Part shown: one piece after another, positions 32,870-45,536 of the stretch
How the letters are laid out: every line of letters starts with the position of its first letter
Numbering within the stretch: position 1 is the first letter of the stretch
NCBI GenBank assembly: GCA_002900995.3
Contig: CM035314.1
Coordinates: forward strand, 1,783,372-1,847,371
Direction of reading: 5' to 3'
Source: Ganoderma boninense
Lineage: Eukaryota > Basidiomycota > Agaricomycetes > Polyporales > Polyporaceae
DNA length: 64,000 nucleotides
The notes under the pieces: model-generated
Told to the model about the DNA's origin: nothing
Databases searched by the model: none
What the model saw: only the letters and a program-made list of their open reading frames with translations
Position numbers and translations under genes: made by a program

Positions 32870-35864
32870 ATGGAAGAGCGGCAGATTGAAATGCTCCCGG
32901 AGCCCGTAGAGCAACGACTGGACAAGTAAGTACATGCTTCGTTTCGACCGCCGCACATGCTGACTGTCCAGCTCTGGCACGCGCAGGTGGAGCCTTGCTG
33001 GGAGAAATCAGGGCGCCTGGGATGCATGCAGGAATGCTCGAGACATTCAAGCAGGTGAGCTGCGTTTCAGGACGACCAAGTTCAGGCTCTGAGTGGCACA
33101 AACAACAGAATTCCTGGCAGCCACCCGACTGCCGTGCCTATCGTCGCGTCCCTTGGCCAATACTACCAGCCCTTCACTCTCACTGCAAGCCCTTCATGAA
33201 GCAACAACCCTCCCCATTCGATTCGCACCCAATGCCATCAGATCCCCCCATCTACCCCTCGACATCGTTCACGAGGTATGTGCACAGATGTGAACTGTTC
33301 CTGCATACATTTAACTCGGGCCGCTTCAGGTCGCGACCTACGTTTGTCCTTTAGACCTCATCCACCTCGCACAAACTTCCAAGCAACTTCGCCAACTCTT
33401 CATGTCCAAGACCAATCGTATGATATGGAAGAGAGCTCTCAGTGACGTCCCCGAGCTTCCTCCTTGTCCGGGCGACATGTGCGAGCCGTTGTATGCGGCA
33501 CTTGTGTTTGGAAAATACTGCTTTGTAAGTCTATATCAATGCTTATTCCACTCCCTATGAGTTCTTACGCCAGCTTATAGGGATGCGGCGCTGAAGATGC
33601 CTTTTGGGTAGACTATGCCCTCCGCCTCCGCATGTGCGAGGCATGCTACAAAACAAAGTCAGTACATTGCTAGTCATAAGAGCCTTTTCTCATCTTTCCC
33701 TTATCGCCAGTGTCGTTGAAGGCACCGAGATGCTCGGATCCCTGCCGCAAGATTCCCGCCGCATTGTCAACGATGTCCTCCTCATGCTCGTCCCCTCTGC
33801 TAACATCTTCAGTTGGTGTCTCTTCGTTCCTTCTGGCTAAGTTGCACTAACATCTGTATATTCGCAGACTTCAACAATCTAGATGCGTCCTTCGACAGGA
33901 TCAACCCGCTCTATCATCTCCAGGAAGACTTCTACTTCAAGCCCCAGCTGGAGGCGATGCTCGCTCTCGTCTGGCCTGTCCCTGCATCCAAAGATGTCTC
34001 AGAGCTCAAGGAGCTTATAAGAATTCGTGCCAACTACGTCATGATGAGGCAGATGGTAAGCCAACTCTCCTTGAACTCACGCTGATCAATTCTCAACATG
34101 TGCCGTAGCACGCCGTCCTCATTCACGCATGGGATAACCTTTGTGCTGCACCTACCAGCGAGTCCGACTTCTTTTGGTGAGCTCCCCCCCCCATGCTTTT
34201 GTTCGCCATGTAGTCTGACAAATTGCAGCATTAAGAAGCTATATCGCGATATAGAGTATATGCAGGTCCTCCATTGCGACTGGGACGAAGTCTGTGCGCC
34301 CGAAAACCCAGTTTTCGCCGGATACCTCAGCGGCAAGGGTTCCAAAGGCACGTCCATACACTAACGCCTCCTGACGAATGGCCCCCCTCACACTCCTCTC
34401 CGAAGGCGGCCCCGCACGCCTCCACCGCGACCCCCCAAAGTCACGCGCCCAGCTGGCCGCGGAGCTTAGCACGCTCGCCCAGCGCGATCTCCTCGCCCAC
34501 CAGGCCCGCGTCCGCGCGCGCCGCGCGCAGATCGAGGAGTGGTACCAGGCCGTCGTGGTGCAGCACCCGTACCTCGCGCGCGCGCGCGCGGAGCTCCCGA
34601 ACGCGCACGACACGGAGAGGCTGTGGGAGCCGCTGGTGTGCGGCGCGGACGGCGACGCGCGCGAGCCGCTCGATGGCGACGTGGCGCTGGACGGGCTGTT
34701 CGTCAGGGGCTTCGTCGTCACGCCGCTCATCATGTACCAGCGCCGCCTCGTGCGCTGCCTCGCGGCCGAGTTCGAGGCGTATGAGCGCCGCCGCGCCGCG
34801 CCGAAGCTGAAGCTGAAGGGCGGGCGCTGCACCAGCAACAGCAAGAACAAGAACAACTTGAACTGGGGGGCGGGGGGCGCGGAGCACGAGCTGTGGACGA
34901 TGCAGTGGGAGGTGGACCCGCTGGAGCTCCTCGCGCGCCCGACGGCGCTGTTCGCGTGCAGGGAGTGCGGGGCGACGCCGTACGCGTTCCCCGCGATCAA
35001 CGTGCACTGGCGGGAGGCGCACCCGGACAAGTCGGCGTGGGTGCGCGCCGGCACCGGGTTTGGGAGCGCGGGGGAGTACGGGGCGGAGGTGTGGGAGGAG
35101 GGCGCGGAGGTCGCGGAGAAGATCGTCGGGGTGCTAGTGAAGAAGGGCTTGCACGAGGGCGAGCGGACCAGGGAGGCGCTGGACGAGCTCGTCGAGGAGG
35201 GACGGGTGTTTTGCGCGTGCGGGGACCCGACGATGGCGAGACCTGACTCGGGGGAGGAGCTGAGCTGGGAGACTCTGGTAAGTGCGAGGCGTGCTGTCCT
35301 TCCCTTCAGCACAGTTAATCTGACCATCGTGTTAAAGGTGGACCACGTCTTCAGCCATCTGAACGACAACATGCTGCGTAGGAAAACGAGCCCGCGGTAC
35401 GTGATCCGTCCTCTTTAGTTGTGTCCCGCCCTGTTTACCGATATGATATCTTCAGCGGCTCAAATGGCACAGGGCCGGTTTGGTTGGACGACCACAACCT
35501 CGCCTCCTGTATCAAGTACCTCTCCGAAGATGCAGACACATGGGTGGCCAACGAGCGCGTCGCTGCCGATGAAGCCACTCGCGGGCGCATCGATGCGCTC
35601 CTTCGACAGTGTCCGGAGACGTCGGCACCAGCATGCCGTCTTTGCGACCTGCTCACGCCGGATAGCAGGAAGGACGGTTCGCTCTTCCTGGCGGCGAGCG
35701 CGGATGTGATCGTTTACCATATGCAGGCCAAGTGAGTGGGGTTGACGTGTATGGTGCAGAAGGATCTGATGCTAACCGCACGACTGACCTTTTGCAGGCA
35801 TGGGAAGCACTTTGAAGAGGCGGACGTTGTCTTCTGGGACAAGTCTGTTTTCGACACGCCGTGA
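32870..35864 (+). CDS. F-box/zinc-finger family protein, copy C
   Basis: An apparently intact family member. ATG at 32870 gives MEERQIEMLPEPVEQRLDK. The F-box is SPHLPLDIVHE, then VATYVCPLDLIHLAQTSKQL, followed by GCGAEDAFWVDYALRLRMCE, IVNDVLLMLVPSANIF and QEDFYFKPQLEAMLALVWPV. The large exon from about 34,410 carries the first C2H2-like motif CRECGATPYAFPAINVHWRE, AH, and VFCACGDPTM. The last exons carry CRLCDLLTPDSRK...VIVYHMQAK and HGKHFEEADVVFW, ending at 35862-35864. An intron from about 34,338 to 34,408 with a CTAAC branch-like site removes an in-frame stop. Its promoter lacks a clear CCTGCCCTRA motif, unlike the other copies. A likely SCF adaptor with unknown target. Confidence 0.8.
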
Positions 35865-36168
35865 TGGACCTGTACATGTGATCCCCGTATCAGTGCACCG
35901 GCACGTTGCCGTGCTGGCTCCCATCTAAATTTCAGCCACTAGAACTTGAAGAGTTGACGATAGATGTTCGCAGCTATTCATTTATATAGAACAATCCTGT
36001 ATATTGTCGTAGCGCAGGAGTCTCTTTCTACACGGCTCTTCACGCATCCACCCATATCGCTTCCAATTGCACTGACATTATTCTACTTCCTCAGATGAGT
36101 GCTGTCTCGTCCAGGCGAGGCGTCGACTGGGAAACATGGAGAGGCGCTTTGATGACAGCGCGAAAATG

Positions 36169-36178
36169 CCTGCCCTAA
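36169..36178 (+). promoter_or_regulatory. CCTGCCCTAA motif upstream of F-box copy D
   Basis: The decamer lies 122 bp before the ATG of copy D, at nearly the same spacing as in copy B. Confidence 0.55.
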
Positions 36179-36290
36179 ATCCACTCTTCGAGCGTCTCCC
36201 CTGTGGCTGAATCGAGCGTGCACCGTACGCGTGGAGCCAACCTCCCCGCTGACAACCACTACCAGACTCAAGTCCTGCTCTAGTATCGCG

Positions 36291-39255
36291 ATGTCCGACG
36301 AAAATCAGGATGTGCCCCGCACAGACGAAGCAGAGGACGTAATCCGTATGTTCGATGACAGCGACGACTTCCTTGAGAGGCTAGCAGCGTGGGTCCTTTA
36401 CATTCGAATTCGTGAGTCGGTGCCTGGGGATACGTGGCTCATCCCCATTACTCCATGCAGCCTCCAGGACATAGCATCGCTACGTGGCTCAGCGCAGGGC
36501 TGTGACATTCATGCCGGTAAGCAGCAAGACATTCGCGTGGATTGCGCCAGCACGGCATTGACGGAAGCACACGACAGCTTTCCTCCAGGCAGTCAGCAGA
36601 CAACCCTTGAATGCACCGTCGCCTCCAGTTCCACCTCCTTCATCAACCGGAAGGCAAAGAAACATAGTAGAATACTTTCCATGGTCACGGAACTTTCCCG
36701 ATCTCCCGATGGAGGTCATCCTAGAGGTCAGTCTCTTCGCTTGTAGCTCAAATGTGTGTCTAACTTTGCGATATCCACGCGCTTAGATCGCGTCACACCT
36801 CGCGCCACTGACTGTCCTTCATCTTTCCAGGACGTCGAAGGTGTTTAGAAAGATGTTGCTAAACAAGGCGAGTCGCTGGGTGTGGAGGCGTGCTCTCCGC
36901 ACGGTCCCTGGACTCCCGGCATGTCCCGGCGACTTGAATGAGGGGCTTTATACCGCCCTTATATTCGATTGCTATTGTTTTGTAGGTGCCTTAAACTGCG
37001 ATAGAATCTCTTTCCAAAGGCTAATATGCAGTTCTTAGGCTTGTGGTTCCCCCGATGCATTCTCTGTCGACTACGCATTGAGGCTCAGGCTGTGCAAGTC
37101 ATGCTGGACAGCAAAGTCAGTGAGCGTCTATACATCGCACGCAATTGCTAGAAATTTACAGTGGCCCTCTTCCAGCGTGACTGAGGGTACCCAGATTCTG
37201 CAGCAGGCGCCGTCAGTTATCCGCGAGTTCGTTATGATGCTCATTCCTTCTGCAAACACATTTAGTATGTGGCATTCGCTGCGAAATCTGGCTGTTCGCA
37301 TCCTCACACCCTCCTTCTATTTCCAGACTTCAACGATATCAAGAGGTCCCTAACTCGAGTCAATCCGGCCACACATATTGAGCAAGATTTGTTCTACGGG
37401 CCTGAACTCAAGGCTTTGACGGCTTTCTTCTGGCCCAACCTACCCACGGCCGAGGACTTGGCGGAGCTCAAAACGGCGTTTCTTGATAGAGCAGAATACG
37501 TTTTGACAAGGCAAACGGCGAGTCACTTTATGATCAGGTTTATGTAGGTCGAATGTTCTGAACATAAAGCGCAGCATGCTGTCGAACTCCACGCATGGGA
37601 ACGCGTCCTGGGGGCGGATCGACATATATCGCGTAACTTCATCAGAGCAACTATCGAGGACCGAGACTAGTAAGCGATTTATTCGCATGTTGTAAATATA
37701 TGTGCTGATTACAGACAAAGCATTGATTATGCGTTTCACTTGGGTTGGCACATGCACTCTGACTGGTGGTCAGTTCCTCCCGATGAAGCCTTCGATCACC
37801 TTCCAGGCCCAGGCTTGGAAACAATTGAGCAAGGATGTAAGCTATAGATTAAGCCTTTTTTCCGCGAGCCTGAACTCATCTGTCGTTGATAGTCATGCTT
37901 AACAAGACCCCACTCAAGTCGAGACGCCAGATCTCCACCGAGGAGCTCGCGCGTTCACAACGGGAAGCCGCCGCCTACCAGGCGCGCCTCGCCGCCCGCC
38001 ACACTCAGCTCGCGGGCTGGTACTCGTACATTCTCGAAGTGAACCGCGTCGATGCCGTCGATGCCGATGATATGCCCAATGCGCACGACGGCGCACGGCT
38101 CTTCGACGGCGAGCTCGCGACTCAGAACGACGCACGCGCGCTCATCACCACTGCCGCAGTCGAGGAGTGCCAGGCCGATGTCCTTGCCCGCGCGCACGCT
38201 TACACGTTCGACGTCCGGTTCGCTCTCTCGGCCCTCCTTCCCGCGCCGCGCGCACGCAAGCAGCGGGGCAAGCGCGTGAAGCCGTGGTGGGAGCGCCCGT
38301 GCGGGGCCGTCGCGAGCATGCTAGCGCGCCCAACCGCGCTGTTTGTGTGCGACGTCGGGGGGTGCGGCGAGTGTGCGCTGGGGTGGCCCGAGATCAACTG
38401 GCACTGGCGCGACGAGCACCCGGACGAGTCCGTGTGGCATCCCCTCCCGAGAGGCGGCCAGAGCAGGATGATCAGGGCGAAGGTGTGGGAGGAGGGCGTG
38501 GTGCTCGCGAGGCGCATCCTGGACGCAGTAGGCTTGCGGGGAGACACGGATGCGGACAGGCTGGACGAAATGTTGGCTGAGGGGAGGCTGTACTGCGCTT
38601 GTGGGGATCCGGAGCTGGATCGCCCGGACGCGCTTTCCTGGGTGTCTTTCGTGAGTGGTCTCGGGGTGGGTGTGTCGCGCGAATGAGTGGACTGACGAGG
38701 TGACCTGTAGGTGCGCCATGTACACCGGCACCTCAAGATGGACGAGTGCCGGAGGCCAAAGTGAGTGACTCATGTGCATGAAGGATGGTATGGCGAACAC
38801 CACTGAACGACTGCTAGTGATGCCATACCATGGATAAACGACCACAGCGACCTCAAGGCATGCATTACGCTCCTCGCTATGGATGCTGACCCAAGTCAAG
38901 CCTCTGTGCGTGTTAAAGCGGACCCGTATACCTCTGCACGCATCAATGCACTCTTCGCGGCCCGGCCAGAGGGATCCGCCGTGCTCTGTTCGCTTTGTGT
39001 TGCACAGATCGACGCCAAGAAATTGGCCATGAGGGACAATGGACTGTATCTTATGCCACAGGCGAATTCGATCGTATACCACATGCAAGCAAAGTAAGTC
39101 TAGCGGCCTGCACCCCGCATGATATATGTACTGAGCCTCACTTGCGCGCTGGTAGGCACGGGAAGAGGTTCAGCGAGAAGGATGTTGCATTCCGGGTTCC
39201 CGAGCAGCTCGGACAGAAGGTACAGGCTGATCTCCGGCAGTTCCTTCGAGCTTGA
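36291..39255 (+). CDS. F-box/zinc-finger family protein, copy D
   Basis: A complete but diverged family member. ATG at 36291 opens MSDENQDVPRTDEAEDVIRM. The F-box is NFPDLPMEVILE, then IASHLAPLTVLHLSRTSKVF, followed by ACGSPDAFSVDYALRLRLCK, FVMMLIPSANTF and EQDLFYGPELKALTAFFWPN. From about 37,890 the long exon holds CDVGGCGECALGWPEINWHW with RDEH, a C-X4-C rather than C-X2-C version of the finger, then LYCACGDPEL. The tail has CSLCVAQIDAKKL...SIVYHMQAK and HGKRFSEKDVAF, with a longer end (QVQADLRQFLRA-like), stopping at 39253-39255. Its F-box exon is the closest relative of the fragment at 30,638. No disabling change was found. Confidence 0.78.
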
Positions 39256-39945
39256 AGCATGTGTAGGATAAATTGCACTGTGAGCAGGAATATTGGCTCT
39301 CGTCATCGTAAAAACTGCGATGGCATACGGTGTCGGAGCGTCTAGCTGTGATTGAGTCGCATCAAATGCGACTCATCTAAAGGACACGTCGAAGACACGG
39401 GAGTATGGACAGAGCCACATGCGGGCAGGGAAGCAAGGTCAGTTGTACGGATTATTAATTGTAGAACGAGGACAGATATCATGAAACTGTTTCAAAATGC
39501 AAACGGGCAGGGATGGAAGCAAGCGACGAGTTCAGAATGCGGGTGGAGGTGAGCCTGGGACCCACTGGCCTGCCGACCGGTCAAGTTCAAGCTTGGGAGC
39601 GAGTGTGGAAATCAGAAGTCCACGTCGGTGCATGAAACTTCCTCTCTTTTTCGCAGGCTTAATGACCCAAGCACGTTGTGGATGGATAAATCGTATGCGG
39701 AGGCCAGCAGGCTCTTGACAGCTCGGCAACAATTGGGCGATGGAGCACTCTCTTCTCCGCGTGTTCTAGCCACGAGACTACAGAAGCAGAGTAACTCCGC
39801 CTGTTCTGAAGCTCTATAACGACGGATATGAGGTCCTTATTGATGCGACAGGTGTACTCACTGTACTTCAAGCTCCGATCCAGGCGGAGAACGCTTGCAT
39901 GCGAACCTCAGGCTAAGCATAAGTACAAACGCTCTTCCATCCCAG
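39256..39945. other. Spacer before the GATA gene
   Basis: About 690 bp with no recognised gene. Its right end probably contains the first exon or leader of the GATA gene, because the exon that starts at 39946 opens in mid-codon. Confidence 0.35.
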
Positions 39946-40000
39946 GCTTGCCCCCGAACGCCTTCTCCCTCATTTGGCACTCCCTCCCATAGCGACCGGC

Positions 40001-40888
40001 ATGATCAACTTGAAGCATAAGGACGACTCGAGAAAGTGCCAGAACTGCGAAACAACCGAAACCACGCAGTGGCGACGTTCAACGTATGGCCATCTGCTTT
40101 GCAATGCGTGTGGTTTGCAAGAGGCGTGCGTACCCAATCCATGCATAGTCGTCGCAGGTGTATCGCTTATGCTAACAATATGATCTAAAGAACTGGCCGG
40201 CTAGATTTATCCCATCTTGTCCTAGAACGCCCTCTTCCTCAGTTGAAACTCCCTCCCTTAGCGAAAAAGTGCAGCAATTGCCAGACGGCCGACACCAGCC
40301 AGTGGCGACGTTCAAGGAAGAATGGCGAACTTCTTTGCAATGCGTGTGGCATGCAAGAGAGGTGCGTACATAGTCTTTATACATAGTCGCCTAAGGTGTG
40401 TCATTTATGCTAACAATACTATCTGAAGAGCGAGACGTCCGATCGATCCAGACCCTACCCGGGTGCCCCCCAGTGCCAGTGTACCTTCCACAGTCATTCC
40501 GGGTGAGTTTTCCCGTCTCCTATATTTACCATGTCCATGCAGAGTTGACTGACGTCTCTACGTCAAATACATAGATTCTAATTCTAATTCACAAGACTCA
40601 CTCCCCGCGCATCAGAAACATCCATATCCTCCACCGCCGACTGCCCAAGACCTACTGAAGCTCTTTCCAACTCCTCCGCCTCCTCTGAATGTGTCGGATC
40701 CTTTCCACGATGCAGCTCGCCACTTCTTCGCACAGACCGTGGATTATAGGCCTAAACACAGCCAAAGTCGAGACGATGGGCCCGTAGCGTCTCCTCACTC
40801 TTACGGTCTTGAGCAGCGTCTTGAGAGGCGTGCTGATGCAAATTCGCCCTCAGTGTCGCCACCCTCCGATGCGGTATCACTTTCATAG
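40001..40888 (+). CDS. Tandem GATA zinc-finger protein
   Basis: A small nuclear protein with two GATA-type fingers, expected to bind DNA. Finger 1 is CQNCETTETTQWRRSTYGHL then LCNACG (C-X2-C-X17-C-X2-C). Finger 2 is CSNCQTADTSQWRRSRKNGE then LLCNACG (X18). Each finger ends just before an intron. The tail is Pro-rich (HPYPPPPTAQDLLKLFPTPP) and ends at the TAG at 40886-40888. The residues before each finger also match: LAPERLLPHLALPPIA upstream of the first, LVLERPLPQLKLPPLA upstream of the second. A whole exon has therefore been duplicated. The first ATG in frame is at 40001, but the open frame extends back to the acceptor at 39946, so the true start is probably in an upstream exon. Targets are unknown. 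Confidence 0.72.
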
Positions 40889-41156
40889 GCCCATCGTCAT
40901 CTTCCGACATCACGAACAAAGGCTTGCCTACATAGGTCTCCAGAGGCTACGAAGTGGGGGAATACAAGCCTGGATTTCGTAGTAGTCTATATAGTCACCT
41001 ATCGCGGCCGGGCCCCGCGAGTAGATATATAGATCTCCCTGTAGAGCCTTCAGCGTGTGTAAAAGCCTGCCGCGAGCACGATACGACATGGTCTGAAATT
41101 ACCAGTGACCATGGCTCACTCACTATTAGTATTTCTTGACACTTGTCATTTGAGTA
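40889..41156. other. Spacer between GATA gene and the large insertion
   Basis: Short AT-richer spacer with no gene. The TA at 41155-41156 is the left half of the proposed target duplication of the large element. Confidence 0.4.
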
Positions 41157-41340
41157 TGTCGGAAATTTCCAACCGGCATCCCGATGCAGTAAGCATCGCA
41201 CTCGCATCGCGGTGCATCTCGATGACGCTCGGAGGCATCTCGGATGCGCCGGAGCCTCGAGATCAGACCGCCGGCATCCGGAGCCAAGGTACCCGCATCC
41301 GGTCTCTTAACTGGGAATCCGGATGGATCCGGTTAGATAA
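41157..41340. repeat. Left terminal region with GATGC/GCATC subterminal repeats
   Basis: After the 14-bp TIR the next ~170 bp contain about ten GCATC or GATGC words, often paired as GCATCCCGATGC-like mini-palindromes, and then CCGGATGGATCCGG. Subterminal repeats of this kind commonly bind transposases of cut-and-paste elements. Confidence 0.6.
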
Positions 41341-41523
41341 GGTGCCATCGCGAGATGGAGAGGGTGGCCTAGGGGCGTCGAGTGCATTCCCATCAATCTC
41401 AACCGTCTCCACACCCCCTCCCCACTGCCCGCGCCCTCGCCATCCCTGCGCGATTGAAGTAATTCCTTCCTCTCCTTTGATTTGGGTGTTTCCAAGCTTA
41501 CCATTGCCAATTCCAGACCTGTG

Positions 41524-44500
41524 ATGGCCGAGTCCACGCTGAAAGTGCCGTGTTCGTTATGCGGGGTGAACGTGCACCCCAAGGGCTTGGCGAGCCATGA
41601 GCGAGCCTGCCGAAGGAGGGCCGCGGTGCAGGAGGATGCAGAACGTCTTGCCCAGGAAATGCGAGCGCGTCAAGGTACGTTTTTGAAGGCGTTGTGCCAT
41701 GACGCGGTTCCTGATTCGTTTTTGTCAGCGGCTACCATCCAACGTGCCTCGACGAGGGCCCCCAACGTTTCCCTGCGACCTGGTGCTCCCCGTCGTCCCG
41801 GCGCTCCTCGTCTCCCTAGGGCGGAGGAAGGTTCCTGTGAGTAAAGTCCTTTGTTCGCTTGCGCGTCACTCATGATCTGTTTGTATACACAGCTTCTACG
41901 GTTCCCGCTGCGAGCGGGTCGCAGGCTCATGCTGGCGGCCTTCCTGGAGGTATGTTGAACTGACCACTGGCAAACCTTCTGCGTAGCTGACTAAGGCTCA
42001 ATGACGATAGTTCCACCAGGCTTCGATCCCGTCATAGTGGATGCGCCCGCGCCCGCGCCCGCCACGCGCCCGCACCACCACCTCCCGCGCCGTATGAGGT
42101 CGACGACTTCAAGACCGAGTATCATCCCAAGGCCAAGCGTGATCCCGTCATCAAGCACTTCGACGAGTTCACGCGCGCACCACCATCTATAGACTTCAGC
42201 AAGCTTAACTACGAGCCTTGGCTCCCTGCGTTTAAATCCCGTCTCGACTTCGAGCTCGCGGAGTTCACCCTCGGTGCTGACCTCAACGAGGGACAGATTG
42301 CGACGTTAATGGCGCTTATCCAACGTATCATCGACGATCCTTCTCAGCTCTCATTGACATCGTCCCAGGACATCAAAAAGGCATGGTCTGCTGCATCTCA
42401 CATGCAGCCTGCTGTCTGTATCCGTTCTTCCGCTGTACTATAGTGTTGCGAGTTAATGTATTCATACTCTAGTTTGAGGAGACTGAGATTACTGTGCCCT
42501 ACGGCAGTGAAGCTCGCACATATTCATTTTGGCACCGCTCCATATGGGAATGGGGGCTGAAGCTAGCAGCAGACCGCACATTAGCACCCCTCTTTTCTTG
42601 GCATGCTGTCAAGTTTCACAAGTGGGATGGACGCCAATGGGTGCGGTTTGTTGATGAGCCACATACTGGAGATCTTTGGTGGGAAATAGAGGTATGTGAT
42701 ACATTAACAGGTGGTTGCAATGTACAACATGATTTTTAATAATGTGGAGCAGACTCAAATCCCAGAAGATGGCTCTGTTCTAGCCTTTATCCTCTACGCT
42801 GACAAGACGCGCCTCTCATCTTTTGGCAGCCAAAAAGGCTATCCTATCATTGCACGCCTTGCCAACCTGCCAGCTGAGGTACGAAATAGCAATGGGTATG
42901 GAGGTGGGCAAGTTGTTGGCCTCCTTCCAATTGTAAGTTTCTCCAACACTAGTAGTAAGAAGCCTTGCATACATTACTTATTAATAAATAGGTTGAGGAT
43001 GAGAAGGAGGAAGGAAAGCCTGCCTTTGTCAACCTCAAACGTATAGTATGGCATGAAGCATTTTGGGTGCTTTTAGGTGTTGTTGCAAAGTGGGCAAAGC
43101 TTGGCCATGCTTTCAAGTGTGGCGATGATGTGGTGCGGGTTCTCTACCCCATCATTTTGCTATTAGTGTCAGACTATGAGGAGCAGTAGGTATTTTTACT
43201 TGCTTGATTTTTGACACACAGATTTACATCTAATAGGTCTATGATGGCACTCATCCGAGGTGTTCGTGGTGCTGCCCCCTGCCCAGTCTGTCTTGTTCCA
43301 TCAAGTGAACAAATTCACCTGAGTCATATACCTTTGCATCCACTACGTACCAAGGAAGACACTCATTCTGTGGTGGGAGAAGTATATTCAACTCGTGCCA
43401 AGCAAGAAGGCCGACTTCAACCACAGGGACTTCGTCCAATTGAGGTAAGTTTGACCTTTGTTATATGATCTACCCTCATTCCAACAACAATTATTATAGA
43501 ACGTCTTTTGGCGAGTTCCTTACTGTGATCCGTACCGTGCTTTATCATGGGATCGGCTTCATGCATATCATATTGGACTCTTCAGTGACCATCTCTTTGA
43601 TGAGTTCCAAAAGGTTGTGAAGGCTCTTGGACGCCAAGTCAAGGCTCAGATTGATGCTCAGTATGTGTTTGAATAACTATGTCTAGAACATACTAGTATA
43701 CTTACCAATAGCTACTAGATTTGACCAGATTCCAAGCTGGCGTGAGCTTAATCATTTCTCTCAAATCTGTGAAGTCAACTTTACAGATGGAACAAAGTAT
43801 GAGGATATATCAAAGGTATATATTGCATTAATCCCAGCTTTATTCCTACTTATAGTCTGCAAGCTCCTTGTCCCTACAAGCTACAATGTGCTCTTAAATG
43901 AGCCTCGTGGATATCAAATTCTCAAGGCAACTAGGCGTTACAACATTTTGGATGCACTGGCAGGGCTTCGGGTTCACACCACACTGACTATAGAGTGGTA
44001 TCAAGATACACTTCCTAGGTTTTCTCAAGATATTCAGGTAGTTGCTATTAAAATTGAGAAAGTCTTTTGCAATGCATCTCATATAAATTTTATATAGGAT
44101 TATTCTGAGATCTATCCAGACAAGAACTGGAATTTCCCCAAGATGCATAGTCACCAACACACCCCTTCTGATATTCTTGCAAAGGGAGCCACCAGCAACT
44201 ACAACACTAAGCCCTCTGAGCAAATGCATGGTGACTTGAAGCGAATATATTCTGAGCATACAAATTATAAAAACATTGAAGGCCAGGTATACCTTACTCC
44301 CTATAGTGAACATATATATGTCAGCTAACATTGGTGTATTGTAGTTGGCCCAAGTCAATCACCGCTGCCTTATTGCCAAATCTATACGTCATTCACTTCG
44401 TGTTATCGACAACTACCTTGACCCAAAGAAGGAGAAATCGTCCGAGTTCGAGTTCATCACGGTCCACTATGGTGCACGTGAAGACCCATCAACTCTTGCC

Positions 44501-45160
44501 TCAATTGAAGATGCAAATGCCACGGACATCATTTTCAAACACTTCCGCCTACGACTGGCTGAATACTTGAACACTGTTATTCCCCCAGAGGCTTGGCCAG
44601 ATGGAAAACGAATATTACTAAAGCCTCAGGATCAGGTTCAGTATTTCAATCTATAATGATCCAGTGTTTCCAGGACTGAAAGACATTTTGTTCAGGTCAC
44701 AGAATGCAGGTATATCAAAGTCAAGTACGAGTCCATGGTCGACTGGCGTCTCGAGGTGGACTACCTCCGGGTTTCTCCCAATTTTTTTCGCAAGGGACCA
44801 CGGTACGATGGCATTATATTCAAGGACGGGAGAGGACGGTACCAGTTTGCAAAACTGCATCTCGCATTCCTCTGTCGCATTGCAAAGGTCGACTACCCAG
44901 TCGCCTTGGTTGAAATGCTTGACGTTGTCCAGTCCGCAGCTCGCAGTGATCTTGATCGCGACCTTGGCCTCTGTCGAGTGCGATCTAGAAACAAGGATGC
45001 TGAGCCATCACAATTTATCCCAGCGCAGTGGATTGTTCGGGGGGCGCTGATCACGAAGGACCATGCATGCCAGTTTGATGACGAGTACTTTGTGATAGAT
45101 GTCGTGGACTCGGACATGTTTTTACGATGTAAACATTACATCCCTTACTGGTACTTATAG
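41524..45160 (+). CDS. Plavaka-family transposase
   Basis: Transposase of the fungal Plavaka group (CACTA/EnSpm-like, CMC superfamily). ATG at 41524 begins with a zinc-binding N-terminus, VPCSLCGVNVHPKGLASHER then ACRRR. A Pro-rich linker and YEVDDFKTEYHPKAKRDPVI follow. The core then shows VPYGSEARTYSFWHRSIWEW, FVDEPHTGDLWWEIE, GSVLAFILYADKTRLSSFGS, YPIIARLANLP, CPVCLVPSSEQIHL, YCDPYRALSWDRLHAYHIGL, FSDHLFDEFQK and KPSEQMHGDLKRIYSEHT. The C-terminal part ends around VIDVVDSDMFLRC at about 45,125. At least a dozen introns are needed. The centre (about 42,480-44,660) is clearly more AT-rich than the surrounding host DNA. I saw no certain inactivating change, although exon phase near 42,040 is uncertain in a GCGCCC repeat. 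Confidence 0.8.
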
Positions 45161-45491
45161 GCATATACGATGGGTGCTTGGTGCATGGGACATTCCAATT
45201 TATTTGACGCGCACCTCAACTGACGAAAACGCTACTGAACGCCGGCGGCTACAATTTTCTCTCATACATCCGAGTACCCCCATGTCTGGATCTCAGCTTG
45301 TCCCCCCCCCCTGAACGAATCCAGTCCATCTTCATCCCCGACACGAGAACTATGTCCCCGTCTTCTGGCATCGTACACGTCGTCCTGCTCGATCCAGATG
45401 AAAACAGATTGTTGTCTCGCTGGATGCCTGTGTCGAGGTGCGTGCTCGCTTATCTGTGCTGAACGGACGACTCCCTTGAGCCGGCTTACAT

Positions 45492-45536
45492 CATCGACTC
45501 CGTTCGCGATCTCCGAGATCGCGAACGGAGTCGATG
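45492..45536. repeat. Perfect 45-bp palindrome in the RPB1 fragment
   Basis: Arms of 22 bp (from CATCGACTCC to GCGATCTC and back) surround a single C. The left arm encodes the genuine RPB1 residues IIDSVRDL. The right arm is its inverted copy, and RPB1 reading resumes after it with CELLLVVYGD. It is an inserted inverted duplication. Confidence 0.85.

Noticed and set aside
34338..34408. Stop codon in F-box copy C
   Set aside because: It is removed by an intron with a CTAAC branch-like site; the exon after it aligns with copies D and E.
34239..35372. 377-residue open frame on the minus strand
   Set aside because: Shadow of the long GC-rich exon of F-box copy C; the plus-strand reading has all family motifs.
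42020..42110. Frameshift in the transposase N-terminal linker
   Set aside because: The frame needed downstream is open through the whole exon, so choice of splice phase explains it without an indel.
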